Position numbers and translations under genes: made by a program
NCBI GenBank assembly: GCA_034231615.1
Contig: CM067298.1
Location: 55,456,883 to 55,520,882, forward strand
DNA from: Meghimatium bilineatum
Lineage: Eukaryota; Mollusca; Gastropoda; Stylommatophora; Philomycidae
DNA length: 64,000 nucleotides
Direction of reading: 5' to 3'
The notes under the pieces: generated by a model
What the model was told of the DNA's origin: nothing
What the model saw: the letters and a program-made list of their open reading frames with translations, nothing else
The model's database searches: none
Shown here: positions 47,491 through 58,809 of the stretch, piece after piece
How the letters are laid out: the number at the start of each line of letters is the position of its first letter
Numbering within the stretch: the stretch's first letter is position 1

Positions 47491-49437
47491 TTAGTCCTCT
47501 TTCCAGAAATAGGGAATGACATTGAAATTTTCTGTTATGACCTCGATTGTACGAGATCCACTTACTGGTGGCAGGCCACGGCCTCGCCATAGGCCATCAG
47601 GTAGGTACACATGTCTCGGGCCACTTCTTTCACATAAAACTGGTGCCACTAAAAGTCTGTTTCCTACCATAAACTGATCATTTATGACTCGAGCCTTAGC
47701 ATCTGATGGAGCAATCCACCACAGAGGTCGAATAATGGGAAGTTCTGGTTCCTCCTCCCATACCTTGGTCAGGTATGGCAACAATTCTCGGCTACGAAGA
47801 TTCAAGGCTTCACGCAAACTTTCTTGCATATCTTTCTTTTTTAGCAGGGGGATACTTGGTATTTCCAGCACTGGGAAGAATATGGCCATCTGTAGCCATC
47901 GAATAAACATCTCGTCAGTAGTGGAGTTTAGAGCCATTCTGTCTGCATCAGCAATGAGTAGTGGAAACCCACTCATGCCCATGGTCAAGGAGTATGGTAT
48001 GGAGGTGTTTAAACAAGATGAACCAGGTTCTCCAAAGAACTTCATTCGAATTGGTGTGTACACAGGTAAGGGGATAAATCCAGTTGCCAGTTCTAGCACC
48101 AATGAAATGTTAAGTGTCGCCATATCCCTGTAGAATATTCTCGTGTAATCCAGGTGAGTCATATTGTAATCAAAGTACTTGGAGTCTGGCGGAACACTCA
48201 GGTGCAGCAGTTTTAAGGCTTTGACCCCAAGATGCTTGATCAGTCCCCTGATGTGGTCTAAAAACCATCTTTCAGCTTCTGGATTTGTCACGTCCAGCAC
48301 TGCGCCTTCATTTCCGCGCCACTTAACCATCCTAGTCACCAAGTTCTGTCTATCTCTAACAAAGTAACTGTTATTTACACCATCTCTGAAGTGTTGTGAT
48401 TTATAGCTAAAGAACGTTGATATCGGTAGGATTGGATAACAATTATGACGTGCTGCTTCGACTATTAGTGCCCGAACACTATCCGCCATGCTTGAATCCA
48501 CACTGAGATTACCATACTCTCCTTCCCACTCATCATACAACTCAATGAGGCTACACTTGGATTCATTTCTTTGCATTTGATTCAACAGATCTGGTAATTC
48601 ATCTTTCGTGCTTAAGGCATGGATGGGCTGAGGAAGAAGAAGATGTTTGTGTTTCTGTTTGAAAGCAAAATCAGTGTCTACATCCTGCCTGTGTTGACGG
48701 GAAACATTATAAACATCCCTCAAATCTTTACCCTGGCAAATTGTATACCGCAACAGTGTCAGAGGTTCGAAACTTGCTTTGGGGGTTAGCTTAGATGTGA
48801 TGCAAAACTGTCGTTTATCTGAGACGTTCCAGGCATATGTAAAGGGAAAGCTAGAGTCGATAAAGATAGCTACTCCCTGTGATCCAAACCATACTGGCAC
48901 CAAATTCTCGGTCTGTTCTACAGGATATTCCACATAATAGTCAACACCTTCTAAATATACGCCAGAGATTGGCCAAGGTGGAGTTGTGTTCATTAGGTAA
49001 CCATACCAATTGTAGCGTTGCAAGTAAAAACAATCTTCAGCACGGAACTCTTTCTCAAGGCCTTCCCATTGCAAAGTATAGCAAGACGATGTGCTGTTAT
49101 CATCCCTGCTGACTCTTAGACGGGCCATATCACGCCAGTACAAACATGATTCCTCAAATGATTTATACTTGTCATCCCAGCAATGGTCATATGCAGTGGC
49201 AAGAAGCTGTCTGCCCATATCGCCATAGAGGACACTGTCTCCAAGGTTGTTCTTTAGTTCAAGGGATCGTAGTTTCACTGTGAAGATAAATTCAGTGCCG
49301 AAGCGTAAAGATTCAACCGTGTCTTTATGAAACAGCCAGATAGCAAAAACTCCAAGTGCAATAACTCCAAACATAAAATATACTGCAATTTTCATAATAC
49401 GTCGCTTTCTACGTTTGCTTTCCTGCGCTTGGACAGC
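47491..49437 (-). CDS. Glycoside hydrolase family 31 protein, MYORG-like, probably catalytically inactive
   Basis: A single open exon from a splice acceptor (tttactttcag, ending at 49438) to TAA at 47491-47493. The frame continues 14 codons upstream of the ATG at 49395 with a KRRKRR stretch, so the real start lies in an upstream exon. Layout (numbering from that ATG): cytoplasmic basic tail; signal-anchor helix 3-22, giving type II topology in ER/Golgi; Cys-rich WDDKYKSFEESCLYW (73-87); beta-sandwich blocks GVYLEGVDYYVEYPV and GSQGVAIFID (145-180); TIM barrel from about 255; RWLQMAIFFP (499-508); C-terminal RPLWWIAPSD (556-565) and DQFMVGNRLLVAPVL (573-587), all typical of the MYORG branch. 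The segment aligned with the nucleophile strand (family K-F-D-x-G-E) is KLLHLS (395-400) and that of the acid/base (R-M-x-D) is RMKFFG (450-455): both Asp appear lost. Several N-glycosylation sequons. No frame break over 648 codons, so the gene is under constraint. Confidence 0.9.
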   Translation of the reverse strand, partial: AVQAQESKRRKRRIMKIAVYFMFGVIALGVFAIWLFHKDTVESLRFGTEFIFTVKLRSLELKNNLGDSVLYGDMGRQLLATAYDHCWDDKYKSFEESCLYWRDMARLRVSRDDNSTSSCYTLQWEGLEKEFRAEDCFYLQRYNWYGYLMNTTPPWPISGVYLEGVDYYVEYPVEQTENLVPVWFGSQGVAIFIDSSFPFTYAWNVSDKRQFCITSKLTPKASFEPLTLLRYTICQGKDLRDVYNVSRQHRQDVDTDFAFKQKHKHLLLPQPIHALSTKDELPDLLNQMQRNESKCSLIELYDEWEGEYGNLSVDSSMADSVRALIVEAARHNCYPILPISTFFSYKSQHFRDGVNNSYFVRDRQNLVTRMVKWRGNEGAVLDVTNPEAERWFLDHIRGLIKHLGVKALKLLHLSVPPDSKYFDYNMTHLDYTRIFYRDMATLNISLVLELATGFIPLPVYTPIRMKFFGEPGSSCLNTSIPYSLTMGMSGFPLLIADADRMALNSTTDEMFIRWLQMAIFFPVLEIPSIPLLKKKDMQESLREALNLRSRELLPYLTKVWEEEPELPIIRPLWWIAPSDAKARVINDQFMVGNRLLVAPVLCERSGPRHVYLPDGLWRGRGLPPVSGSRTIEVITENFNVIPYFWKED

Positions 49438-49455
49438 CTGAAAGTAAAGATAAAT
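49438..49455 (-). other. Splice acceptor of the GH31 exon
   Basis: Minus strand ...tttatctttactttcag followed by GCTGTC; pyrimidine-rich and in phase 0 with the 634-codon frame. The donor exon was not found in the remaining 14.5 kb of this window. Confidence 0.7.
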
Positions 49456-50057
49456 TTTTTAACGCAAATGAAAATGTTAAGATTACTAGCTAATAATAGC
49501 AACAATAACATATCTATCATGCAGAAGGTGGATGTATTGTGGAAAAATATAGAGAATGTTGTAATACCATGTCTACTTTCTTCCTCTGTGTTTACTCTCA
49601 AACCCATGCAGTATTATGCAGTCTGGAGAACGGAATATGTTGTCATGATTTAAATATTGGCCAGAAATATGTATGTGCCTTTCAGCCTAACACATTTGAC
49701 TTCAGCATGATTTCTGGATCACTTTGAACGTCTATGGACGGCCAACTCCATCCACAAAACCTTCTTAGTCGTATTTTACAACTTGTATGACATTATTCGT
49801 TTCTTTCCATTAAGGTAATGTTTTATGTGTTTGTTACTAATCCCACGAATTGGGAGAAACTTTTTCTTACTTCATTTTTGCAGTGTGGAGATTTCTCCGA
49901 GTATTCTTTCATACCCAGGAAACTTCGGCTTTCAGTTTTATGCAATTCGTATATGCATTCTACTCGGAGGGAGTATTTTTGGGTAATAAACCATGCATAT
50001 TAACATGAGTTTGAGAATACATGCATATGAAAAAAATACTACATTAAAAAAAAAAGA

Positions 50058-50122
50058 ACTCGCGCACGCGCACACACACACACACAAACACACACAGAAA
50101 GAGAGAGAGAGAGTGTGTAGTA
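50058..50122. repeat. (CA)n/(GA)n simple repeat
   Basis: cg-rich 'gcgcacgcg' start, then about 35 bases of CA repeats, then about 16 of GA, ending gtgtgtag. Confidence 0.92.
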
Positions 50123-50414
50123 TACACCTTGGTATAAATTAAAATAAATTGCGGGGGAGGGGGGAGATAATCCATCAGTGTTTTTAATGTTTTTAAAATG
50201 TATCTATCATACAAGTATATTTAACTATTATTCAATGAAAGCCCGTATATTACATGATATATTCGGATATAATGTGTAGTATATGAGATGGATGTCCCAA
50301 ATATAGTATAGGTAAAGAAGGGATATCACAAACTAGAATTACATAAAACACATTTATATTTAAGTTTATACACATTATTATTTGTATGATTATTCGTGTA
50401 CATCTATAAATAGT

Positions 50415-50600
50415 CAGGGGCCGGATTTAGATTTGATAGGACCCTAAGCTATTTGAGATATGGGGCCCTAAGCTATTTGAGTTATGGGGCCCTTTAACGA
50501 TTAAGAATATATAGATAGTGTAATAAAAAATAGATAGTATACAAAATAGTGGGGGGCCCTAAGCTTTAGCGTGTTTAGCTTATCGGTAAATCCTGCACTG
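50415..50600. mobile_element. 186-bp miniature hAT element
   Basis: The left end is caggggccggatttag, the right end ggtaaatcctgcactg (complement cagtgcaggatttacc): the CAG...GGATTTA ends typical of hAT elements. It is flanked by 8-bp direct repeats taaatagt (50407-50414) and taaatggt (50601-50608) with one mismatch, the hAT target size. Internally 'gggccctaagct' occurs three times. No coding capacity. Confidence 0.75.
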
Positions 50601-50639
50601 TAAATGGTATACAATGTACCATTACAGGTAATGTATAGT

Positions 50640-50960
50640 GTACAAGGCCATTTAATTTCCACAGTACTGAACTCGGATACACTTGGAATGAATGGATAAG
50701 ATTTCCCACGGTAGTAAAGATGGACTCGTTTTGGCTGAATATAGGGGATATTTCCCATAATGCTAAAGGGGAATGCACTTCGGTTGAAAGATGTTGATAA
50801 TAACATTTCTCATAATAATAAAGATAGATGAACTTGGATTGAATGAAGCAGAAATTTCCCCATAGTACTAAAGGTGAATGCACTTTCGTTGATTGGATAG
50901 TAAAAATTCCCACAGCGTTCTGATAATGCACTGAATCGGTGCTGAATGGGGCAAACACTA
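50640..50960. repeat. Diverged tandem repeat, about 58-bp unit
   Basis: Recurring pattern 'tttcccatagtactaaaggt' + 'gaatgcactt..gttga..g', about five units. Weakly open minus frames result. Confidence 0.65.
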
Positions 50961-51600
50961 AATTTCCCTGCAGTGCTGAAGTTAGATGTGCTGGAGCTCA
51001 GCAAAACAGATATTGCAGCAAAGCTGTAAACCTGAAAACGGATAAGAGATTACGAATGAAAAAAAAGTGGTTATCATGTATATTTACTTGCCTCATTGCC
51101 AACATTTTGAGCTTTCTATTAGTTTATCTCTTTAATACACTCTTTTAAATATGTCATACATTGTGTTACCAAGTGTCTAATACTAACTGTCTCATAACAC
51201 CTCAAACATAACTGATGATGGTGTTCCTCCTTCGCAAGCAAAGACGAGCATATAATTGGAAAAGAAAAATTAGGATATGCGTTCTCACATGGCTGAAGAT
51301 TTCCAATATATCAAGCGATATGATCCGCTCTTCTGGATAAATCCAAAATATCTGAATGACATGCTTGAATTATGTTTGCCGACAGATGTATATGCTCGAC
51401 AACACTATACTCAGCCATTCTTAGTCACCCCATATTTCATGCATGGCAGTTTATAGAATACATATTCTTTATTTTACTTTGAGAAATAGGTAACATATAG
51501 GTGAAGGATTAGTAAACTACCATTTTCAGTTTGCAGTAGTAGAACATATGGTCAGAGTGCAAACATCACCAACAGAAAGATAGACAACATGAGAAAAGGT

Positions 51601-51862
51601 TAACCCATAACATTTATTAACGCTGTACGGGTGTGAGATGTTAGAGACCTCACATTTCACTGGATCTGCTATATGAGGGCGGTATCCATCTCCTCTCTCT
51701 CGCAATCTTTACTTCCATAATTAATCCGGTACCCAATTAAGGTTGTGTTGACCCGAGAACCGTTGAGATCTGAAAAACATGTCCACCTTAACTGGAATGA
51801 ACCATTCATATGCGACGCCAGTGCGCCAACCACAGCGCTACGCAGCCCCATGTAAAACATAC
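51601..51862 (-). mobile_element. tRNA-derived SINE, family S1 member 2
   Basis: On the minus strand the head reads GCGTAGCGCTGTGGTTGGCGC (A box, about 51823-51843), with GAATGGTTCATTCC as the B-box region (about 51794-51812). The body shares 'tgggtaccggattaatta', 'gtaaagattgcgagag', 'gataccgccctcata' and 'taataaatgttatgggtt' with 41338-41620. It is diverged from the other copy by roughly a fifth of positions as judged by eye. Confidence 0.8.
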
Positions 51863-52089
51863 GTACTATTAAAGCATGGCTTAACTACAGTATGTGCCAC
51901 ATGCTTGGTCCAACAATTGAAGCCTCGGTCTACTATTGCGTTCATGTGTAAGGTGTTTAGACAAGACTTCCCAACTGTAAATGTAACCAACTATTTGTAA
52001 ATATATATCCCAACTGCACATGGATATTGATGAATACTTGCTCAATTAAAACTGTCAATTTGTTTATTACTTACCTTATTGAAAAAAAA

Positions 52090-52700
52090 TTGTAAAATAC
52101 TTCAATACTTCCGGTATTGAAAAATCTATTAGTGTCAAATACCTCCCACATAGCAAAAAACTCGTAAATTAATCAATACTGTATTTCCCTTATTACAAAG
52201 ACTTTCAAGATTGTTAGATACCTCCCTTATTACAAAAACTGGCAACGTGTTCAATACCTCCCTTATTACAAAAAACGGCCAAGATTGTTAAATACCTCCC
52301 TTATTACACAAACTGTCAAATTTTTCAATACCTTCCTTATTATAAAAACGGCCAAATTGTTCAATACCTTCCTTATTACAAAAACTGCCAAATTGTTCAA
52401 TACATCCCTTATTACAAAAACTGCCAAATTGTTCAATACATACCCTATTACAAAAACTGCCAAATTGTTCAATACCTCCCTTATTACAAAAACTGCCAAA
52501 TTGTTCAATACCTCCCTTATTACAAAAACTGTCAAATTGTTCAATACCTCCCTTATTACAAAAACTGCCAAATTGTTCAATACCTCCCTTATTACAAAAA
52601 CTGCCAAATTGTTCAATACCTCCCTTATTACAAAAACTGCCAAATTGTTCCATAACTTCCCTATTACAAAAACTGCCAAATTGTCCAATACTTCCCCAAT
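52090..52700. repeat. 36-bp minisatellite, about 16 units
   Basis: The unit is 'tcaatacctcccttattaca' + 'aaaactgccaaattgt'. The core 52310-52690 is very regular, the left side decayed. Since 36 is a multiple of three and the unit has no stop in several frames, three overlapping ORFs of 121-145 codons arise on both strands. They are by-products of the repeat. Confidence 0.96.
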
Positions 52701-52749
52701 TAAAAATTATCAGGTTACTTAACTCTTTCTCTATTCTAATTTTTTTGAA

Positions 52750-53865
52750 ATGTCAAATGACAATATGCCCTCAATTGTTCAAGACTGATCATTCTCAAAA
52801 AACACAAACTGTGAACTTGATCGAGTATCTGTAAATAATGTGTTTACTTCATATGTACACTCAAATGAGTATAGTTAACCAATGGACAGCTATGTCTTCT
52901 TATTTAGTTAATTTTCTATGCGTGTAATTTTGATTGATTTTAATAGGCGATACATTTTGCAACAACTTTATAAATTTTATTACAACTTGCTTACCCTATG
53001 GGGTTGTCAATAATTTATCTAATAATTAGGGATAGAGGTGCTAAAATATATTGTCAGTTACTGAAAATGAAGAGAGGGGAGGGGTGGGGGCGTGTATGAC
53101 AAAAACTCAACAATACTTTTTTGTCCATACACTGCATTGTTTAAATTTGAAAAAAAGTGAAACACATAACGTATTTGTGCTGTCTTTTAATATTTTAGAA
53201 TTTAGGATGGCGATTTTTGTTTTTTTATTGGCGATGTGGGAGAAAAAAAGGTGGTTGGGGGCTGAATTCTTGACAACTGCTGATAACTGGCTGTCCATAA
53301 ATTACGTCAACAGATTATTGGCAATCCTCACCCTCCTTCACCAACAAGAATTCAGGGACACACCTCTGCTTACTTGTGCCAAATTATTGTTACGACGCAC
53401 ACCTTAGAACAATTGCTGAAAACGTACGAAACACATAAACAATGTCTCATTCATGAAGGAAAAACATAAAATCAATTTAATTGGTGTATATAGTAGTTTT
53501 GTCAACGTTAACTTCTCAACAACCCTCTTCCCTCCTTTGTCGACAAATGCCAAACTTTTTTATACCCTCCCTCCAATTTGGTGAAGTAATTTACGTGCAG
53601 CACTTAAGGGTTGAAAAAAGGAGTTCGGGTAAAAATTTGCAAAATATTTTTGACGTAATTTATTTACATTCTATATGGTTTACTGTGTGTATGTCGCAAC
53701 AGTGTTGTTACACATTTACCCGTTACTAATTCCCTTCCATTTATAACCAGTGTAGTGTTCTTATATATTACATTCATCAAATTATATAGAGATAGCATGG
53801 GTCAGTTCATACAAATATTGGATATTCCACACACACAAAAAATGTGTACAAATATTTTAATATCA
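52750..53865. other. No recognisable gene
   Basis: AT-rich sequence with G-rich patches near 53070-53095. The 118-codon plus-strand frame (53051-53407) shows no motif and ordinary background composition. Confidence 0.4.
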
Positions 53866-53867
53866 TA

Positions 53868-54361
<494 letters not shown>

Positions 54362-54440
<79 letters not shown>
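54362..54440. repeat. (TA)n array, right half, ending in (CA)n
   Basis: About 75 bases of TA then a short CA tail. Confidence 0.95.
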
Positions 54441-54444
<4 letters not shown>

Positions 54445-54445
<1 letters not shown>

Positions 54446-55740
54446 TTTCATTTCACTATTGACACACATCAATACGTACTATTGGAATTGAGTCGTCGTA
54501 GGCTTTGATGTGATCCATGGTTGACGTCAGTAAGTAGGTATGTATGTTATCGGGAGTATGTCACAGTGGTTTTGCTCTCACTCAAAGCCAGAGGCGGACA
54601 CAGTTATGCACTTGGTATAATTACAAATCGCAGATAGTACACGTAACAATAAGTACAATGCACTTGAATTGTTGTCAGTCGCAGCGGTTAGATTTTCCAC
54701 GCACACTGCACATATATTTTCTAGCCGGTAGGCCATAACAGAGATAGGGAGTGTAACAAAACACCCACAGGAATAAATGCCCATTATCTTGTTCACGAGG
54801 ATGAGAGAGTGATGCGCTCACACAAATACAAGGTATAGTAAATGCTGATGAATTGAGTATGGGCGTGTTATGAAAATCGTTTCCACTGAATTATATCGTG
54901 CGCGACGTGTCTAACCACAAGTCCGCTGCCAAAGCACAGAAACATACGGGGAGTTGTGTACTATTACCACAAATATTTTTGGTGATACTGAATAGTCTAA
55001 GAATATTGTCTAAACATGCATGAACTCACAAGTAATTTGCCATGTATTTTGTTTTTTTAAAATGATGGGTCTATTTAAGTTAATCATCGAAATGCATAGT
55101 TAGTCAACTATTTTGCTTTCACCTTTGGCGGCGTTGCCAACTAGACTGGTCGTATTTGATTATTATTATTCTCAACAACTAGTTAATTGAACAAAATACG
55201 AATTATTGCCCGCATATCATCAAATGTTGATAACTCGCTTCCATCCTCTAATGATGCACCAAAGGAACTGATAGCTCACGAACTTCTTAGAACATATACT
55301 TCTGCTTAAGTTCTCAAGAATGTATGGTCAAATGGAAGCTGTTTCCAAAGCAATTGTATCGGAATGTGTATGACACAATTATATCAATATCATATACATA
55401 ATAGAATTTCTATCAGCTCCACCCATGACTATCACCAACCAATGTAATTTAGGTATAGATCATCATTATATTAATTACGAGTATAAATGTTTGCATACTG
55501 ATTAATTAACATCCACCATTATTTCCGATAAACTGCAGCAGCTGCCACTTTTCGATCTCCAGGACACTACGAAGAACCCACCACCTCCTTGCTGTATAAG
55601 TGATTTCGAAATATATTACAACAACACTTTAAACGAAATTGTACTTACGTAAAACACAGATTTTTAGAACAGTTCCACTTAGACATGACGAACTATCACT
55701 AAAAAGAAAACATACCAATTACAATACACAAAATATATTT
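54445..55740. other. No recognisable gene
   Basis: Unique AT-rich sequence. I found no coding or repeat structure. Confidence 0.4.
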
Positions 55741-55744
55741 AACG

Positions 55745-56165
55745 TTTCAACCAAAAGGTCTTTATAAAGATATGAACAAAAGACGACGAATGGAAATTAT
55801 CACAACACACAAAAGTGTCCAACTGAAATATAGAAGTGAGATGCCGGAAGGACAGGACGTACATTAAAAAAGTAAATGTGGAAACGAAACGAACAAAAGG
55901 ATGACGTAAATTACGGAACAACATGAATACAGACAAAGACCAGACCAACTAAGTACTAGACAAAAGAGAGGTTAGAATTGTGTAAAAAAGGCTTGATGGT
56001 ACCCAATTCAAAAATAAGACAATTTTCTAGAGCGTACCTAGATCTATCATCGGCGGTGCAGGATTTGATGGCAGTGACCTGAATATCAAGAGCACCATGA
56101 TAACGTTTCGCCATTGAAGTGTGTGGCAACAGGAATAGGTATTCTGTGATTGATGGCATGAAGTT
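55745..56165 (-). mobile_element. Penelope-like C-terminal tail, dispersed family member 3 (best preserved)
   Basis: Minus strand: 'EYLFLLPHTSMAKRYHGALDIQVTAIKSC', then 'DDRSRYALENCLIFELGTIKPFLHN' (56159-55960). This continues in another frame with a hydrophobic Phe-rich stretch to 55745. Related copies: 2955-3215 and 36839-37000. The ending resembles the tail of Penelope-like proteins ('LGTL.P.GLN'), with the final motif mutated. Confidence 0.5.
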
Positions 56166-56325
56166 TGTTACAAAAGCGGTCGCTAAATCTTATATTGATT
56201 ACCCTATATTGATTGTCGTATAAAACGAAAGGAGATAATGGGTTAAACGGTTACTATGTTGTGACAAGACCTTTACTAGAATATATGTCATGTGTGCTGA
56301 TTTCGCTCAATTTCACTCACCTTGG

Positions 56326-56612
56326 CTGATTCCTGATTAGAAAACTGGTCACAAAGCACGTGGGGCATTCCCATAAGTGCTCTGCCCTCTGTTCCAGCAG
56401 CCATTCGACTCGATGGTGTTTCGAGTCCAATGCCGCCAAAACAGACGTCGACATCAGGGCACAACTCTGTCCCTTGCGACAGGTTTCTTTGTTGTTCCGT
56501 CCACCCACGCCGTGCCCGTAACTAATTCAAGCACAACGTCGGCCTGTCGGAACAACATGGTACTGTTATCGAAGGTTACGACTACGGGATTATATAGATG
56601 ACGTTTCATGAA
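56326..56612 (-). CDS. Possible exon of an unidentified gene, with one frame break
   Basis: A locally GC-rich island. On the minus strand an ATG at 56610-56612 opens 'MKRHLYNPVVVTFDNSTMLF ... ELVTGTAWVDGTTKKP' and runs 52 codons to a TGA. If that T (about 56456) is an extra base, the frame continues 'DVDVCFGGIGLETPSSRMAA ... GMPHVLCDQFSNQESAK' and ends exactly at AAG followed by gtgagtga, a strong splice donor. An alternative frame (56508-56317) reads WxCPxC-like text and ends in TGA. I do not recognise either protein. No acceptor or second exon is apparent. A transposon origin is possible, since a dispersed repeat begins at 56625. Confidence 0.3.
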
Positions 56613-56624
56613 GCTTCTACAAGA

Positions 56625-56725
56625 AAACCTCAATATAAAGGCATGTCATCTACTAAGGTTTTCTGTTGCATGGTTGGTTTATCTAGTGAGAAATTGGTGA
56701 GACTCACAGACACAACCGCATGCGC
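56625..56725 (-). repeat. Dispersed repeat shared with 29515-29620
   Basis: 'catctactaaggttttctgt' + 'tg' ... 'gtttatctagtga' ... 'gactcacagacacaaccgca' aligns with 29530-29605 in the same orientation. At the other locus it is the last part of an RNase H-type LINE, so this is probably an isolated LINE 3' end. Confidence 0.65.
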
Positions 56726-56999
56726 ATGATACGACTGATAATTGGCCACTTTGGGTATAACGTATGTTGACAGTCAATAAAAAGCACCAATATAGTCCTA
56801 TCAGACATTATGTGGTGCGCCACATGAGATAAATGCGCTTGCCATATTCTGTAGAGGCGATTGTCGAATGATAGCAACAACAAGAGGGCATGAAAACAAT
56901 CAATTATAAATTAAGTGTGAGCGAACGAACAAGCAATTATGTACTAACAATCGCATATGAACTATCATCAAATACACAGTTTACCATGGTACAGTAGTA

Positions 57000-57560
57000 A
57001 TATCATCGCTTCTGTATCGCTGTGAAACATGAACAGTATAAGTCAGACGCGCTCGAAGACTAAACCATTTCCACATCAGCTTCCTTCACAAAATGCAAAG
57101 CTTCCATAGATGGATAAAATATCAGACATATAGGTCTTATGAAATCTAAATCTTTAAGCATGCACACAATGTTGATGAAGGCCCACACACACGTAGGAAC
57201 GACAAAGGGTTCACGTGAAAGATCATCGCCTGCCAAAAAGGCTGATATATGGAGAACTTCAGACTGGATTCCGCAATGCCGGAGAAGCGTTTAAAAGTAA
57301 CTCTTAACGGCATAATTGATTTACTTCAACAAAAACAAACATTCATGAGAGACAGATCCCCCTGGCGTCGCAGAATAATGAGTGGTGCAGCAGCTGCAAA
57401 GAACCTAAAACTCTATGCTGGACAACACAAAGGTGATAGAAAAACAGCAAAAGCGGCTCAATATCCCACATACTCCTCCCATACATGCTTAAAGTGCAGT
57501 TTACAATTACATGAACGCATATGATTCGTTAGTCACAGCCGGGCATACCGGAGACATCAT
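57000..57560 (+). mobile_element. LINE C-terminal relic ending in a C-x2-C motif
   Basis: Plus strand: 'SLLYRCETWTV', 'RRARRLNHFHISFLHKMQSF', later 'MPEKRLKVTLNGIIDLL', 'DRSPWRRRIMSGAA', 'KAAQYPTYSSHTCLKCSLQLH' (57249-57510). This is the LINE class whose protein ends in a small zinc-finger-like 'CxxC...' tail. Several frame breaks before 57249. Confidence 0.72.
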
Positions 57561-57675
57561 TATAGTCATCATCAACCCAGTTGAGCTGTATGGTCTTCGC
57601 CGACTACGACAGACGAACAACATGTACAAAACAAATGTGTGGACAGGTAACCTTGATCGTCATAAGTTGAAAGAA

Positions 57676-57748
57676 ATAAGACACCTCCATTGCACAAACA
57701 ATCAAATAGACTAAGACACCTCCATTGCAAAAACAATCAAATAGACAT
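57676..57748. repeat. Two-copy 36-bp tandem duplication
   Basis: 'agacacctccattgcacaaa' + 'caatcaaatagactaa' is repeated once with single-base changes. Confidence 0.85.
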
Positions 57749-58324
57749 AATATAACACACATTGAGTGATCTGGAGACTGTATTAAAACTTTACACAATA
57801 TGGTGAGTAGATATGGTGAAAAAAAAAGTTAAATAGCAGTTTTACGTTGAATCGATCCTGTAAATCCTGTTGGATCGATCCTATGATGATAGAGGCATTA
57901 GCAGCACCACGTGCACTAGTCGTTGCAGCTCAGTTAGTTCTTTTTAAAACATGTTTTCACATCACTGCATATTGCTTTAATGTTACATTCAGATATTTTA
58001 ACAGTCTAACAAAATAGCACCAGACTGTTTCTTTACTCGGAATGATCTATTATAGCTAGCTATACCAAAGAACTACGTTGTAGAAATATTATTCTTGCCA
58101 ATTACTACGATGAATATGATTTTTCGAATCTAATATTTGAAACGTTGAGCAAGAAACATTTGAAATAACATAACTACACTTAGATTTTCTCAGCTGTAGG
58201 TCCTTGAAAGCTTTACTTTTTCTAAAAGAGATCGACTACTCGTAGGGTACAATGTCCAGCGCAATAGTTTTCTAATGCTCTTCACTTGTGATCACATCTG
58301 AAGTTGAACGATCATTGAGTATTC

Positions 58325-58440
58325 CGATTTGTTTATCTGCTACGCTCAGCACACAAAAGGATCGTCTCCAGAAAACTCTTCTACCCCTGACAAGCGACTG
58401 CGAATTAGTGAATAGATAATTATCTGCTCCAAAATCCCCA
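58325..58440 (+). mobile_element. Short LINE 3'-end fragment
   Basis: 'tccagaaaactcttctaccc' plus flanks match the end of 22960-23330 (ccagagaactcttctaccct). Only the terminal 100 bases are present. Confidence 0.5.
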
Positions 58441-58711
58441 CTCCCCCCAAAAAACATTTGCACTAGTAATTTATGTACGCAGGTGGTACATTTCGAGTGC
58501 GGTTCTTTCTAGTGACGTACACGGTAGTGCATCTTAGAAGGATTATGTCTAGCAACAAACAACGTTATTTCTGCTTACATTGCTTTTGCCTCAATGTTGA
58601 GTGTATTAAATTAAAAATCATGTTTATATTTTGTTCACTGGAAGGTTGTTCAGCTTTCTTGTATCATCGTATCTCAATATATTTCAATTTTGCTGCCATT
58701 AACATTTACAG

Positions 58712-58732
58712 TATATATATATATATATATAT
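58712..58732. repeat. (TA)n microsatellite
   Basis: A short TA run. Confidence 0.85.
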
Positions 58733-58809
58733 AAATTTACTATCATATCTTTCTAAGATTATTAGCCATGTTAAAATGTCCATTTATTTTGATATATAAC
58801 TAGACTCTG

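Noticed and set aside
47684..48133. Plus-strand frames of 149 and 77 codons opposite the GH31 exon
   Set aside because: Antisense shadows of the real minus-strand coding sequence.
49880..49985. Possible plus-strand exon with acceptor-like tttttgcag and a YPGNFGFQF stretch faintly like the start of a p53-type domain
   Set aside because: Similarity ends after a few residues, the following frame stops at once, and all three frames are open over the same stretch, so it is not evidence of coding.
52266..52722. Overlapping 121-145 codon frames
   Set aside because: By-product of a 36-bp tandem repeat with no stop in several frames; no start context or domain.
53051..53407. 118-codon plus-strand frame
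   Set aside because: Background composition and no recognisable domain.
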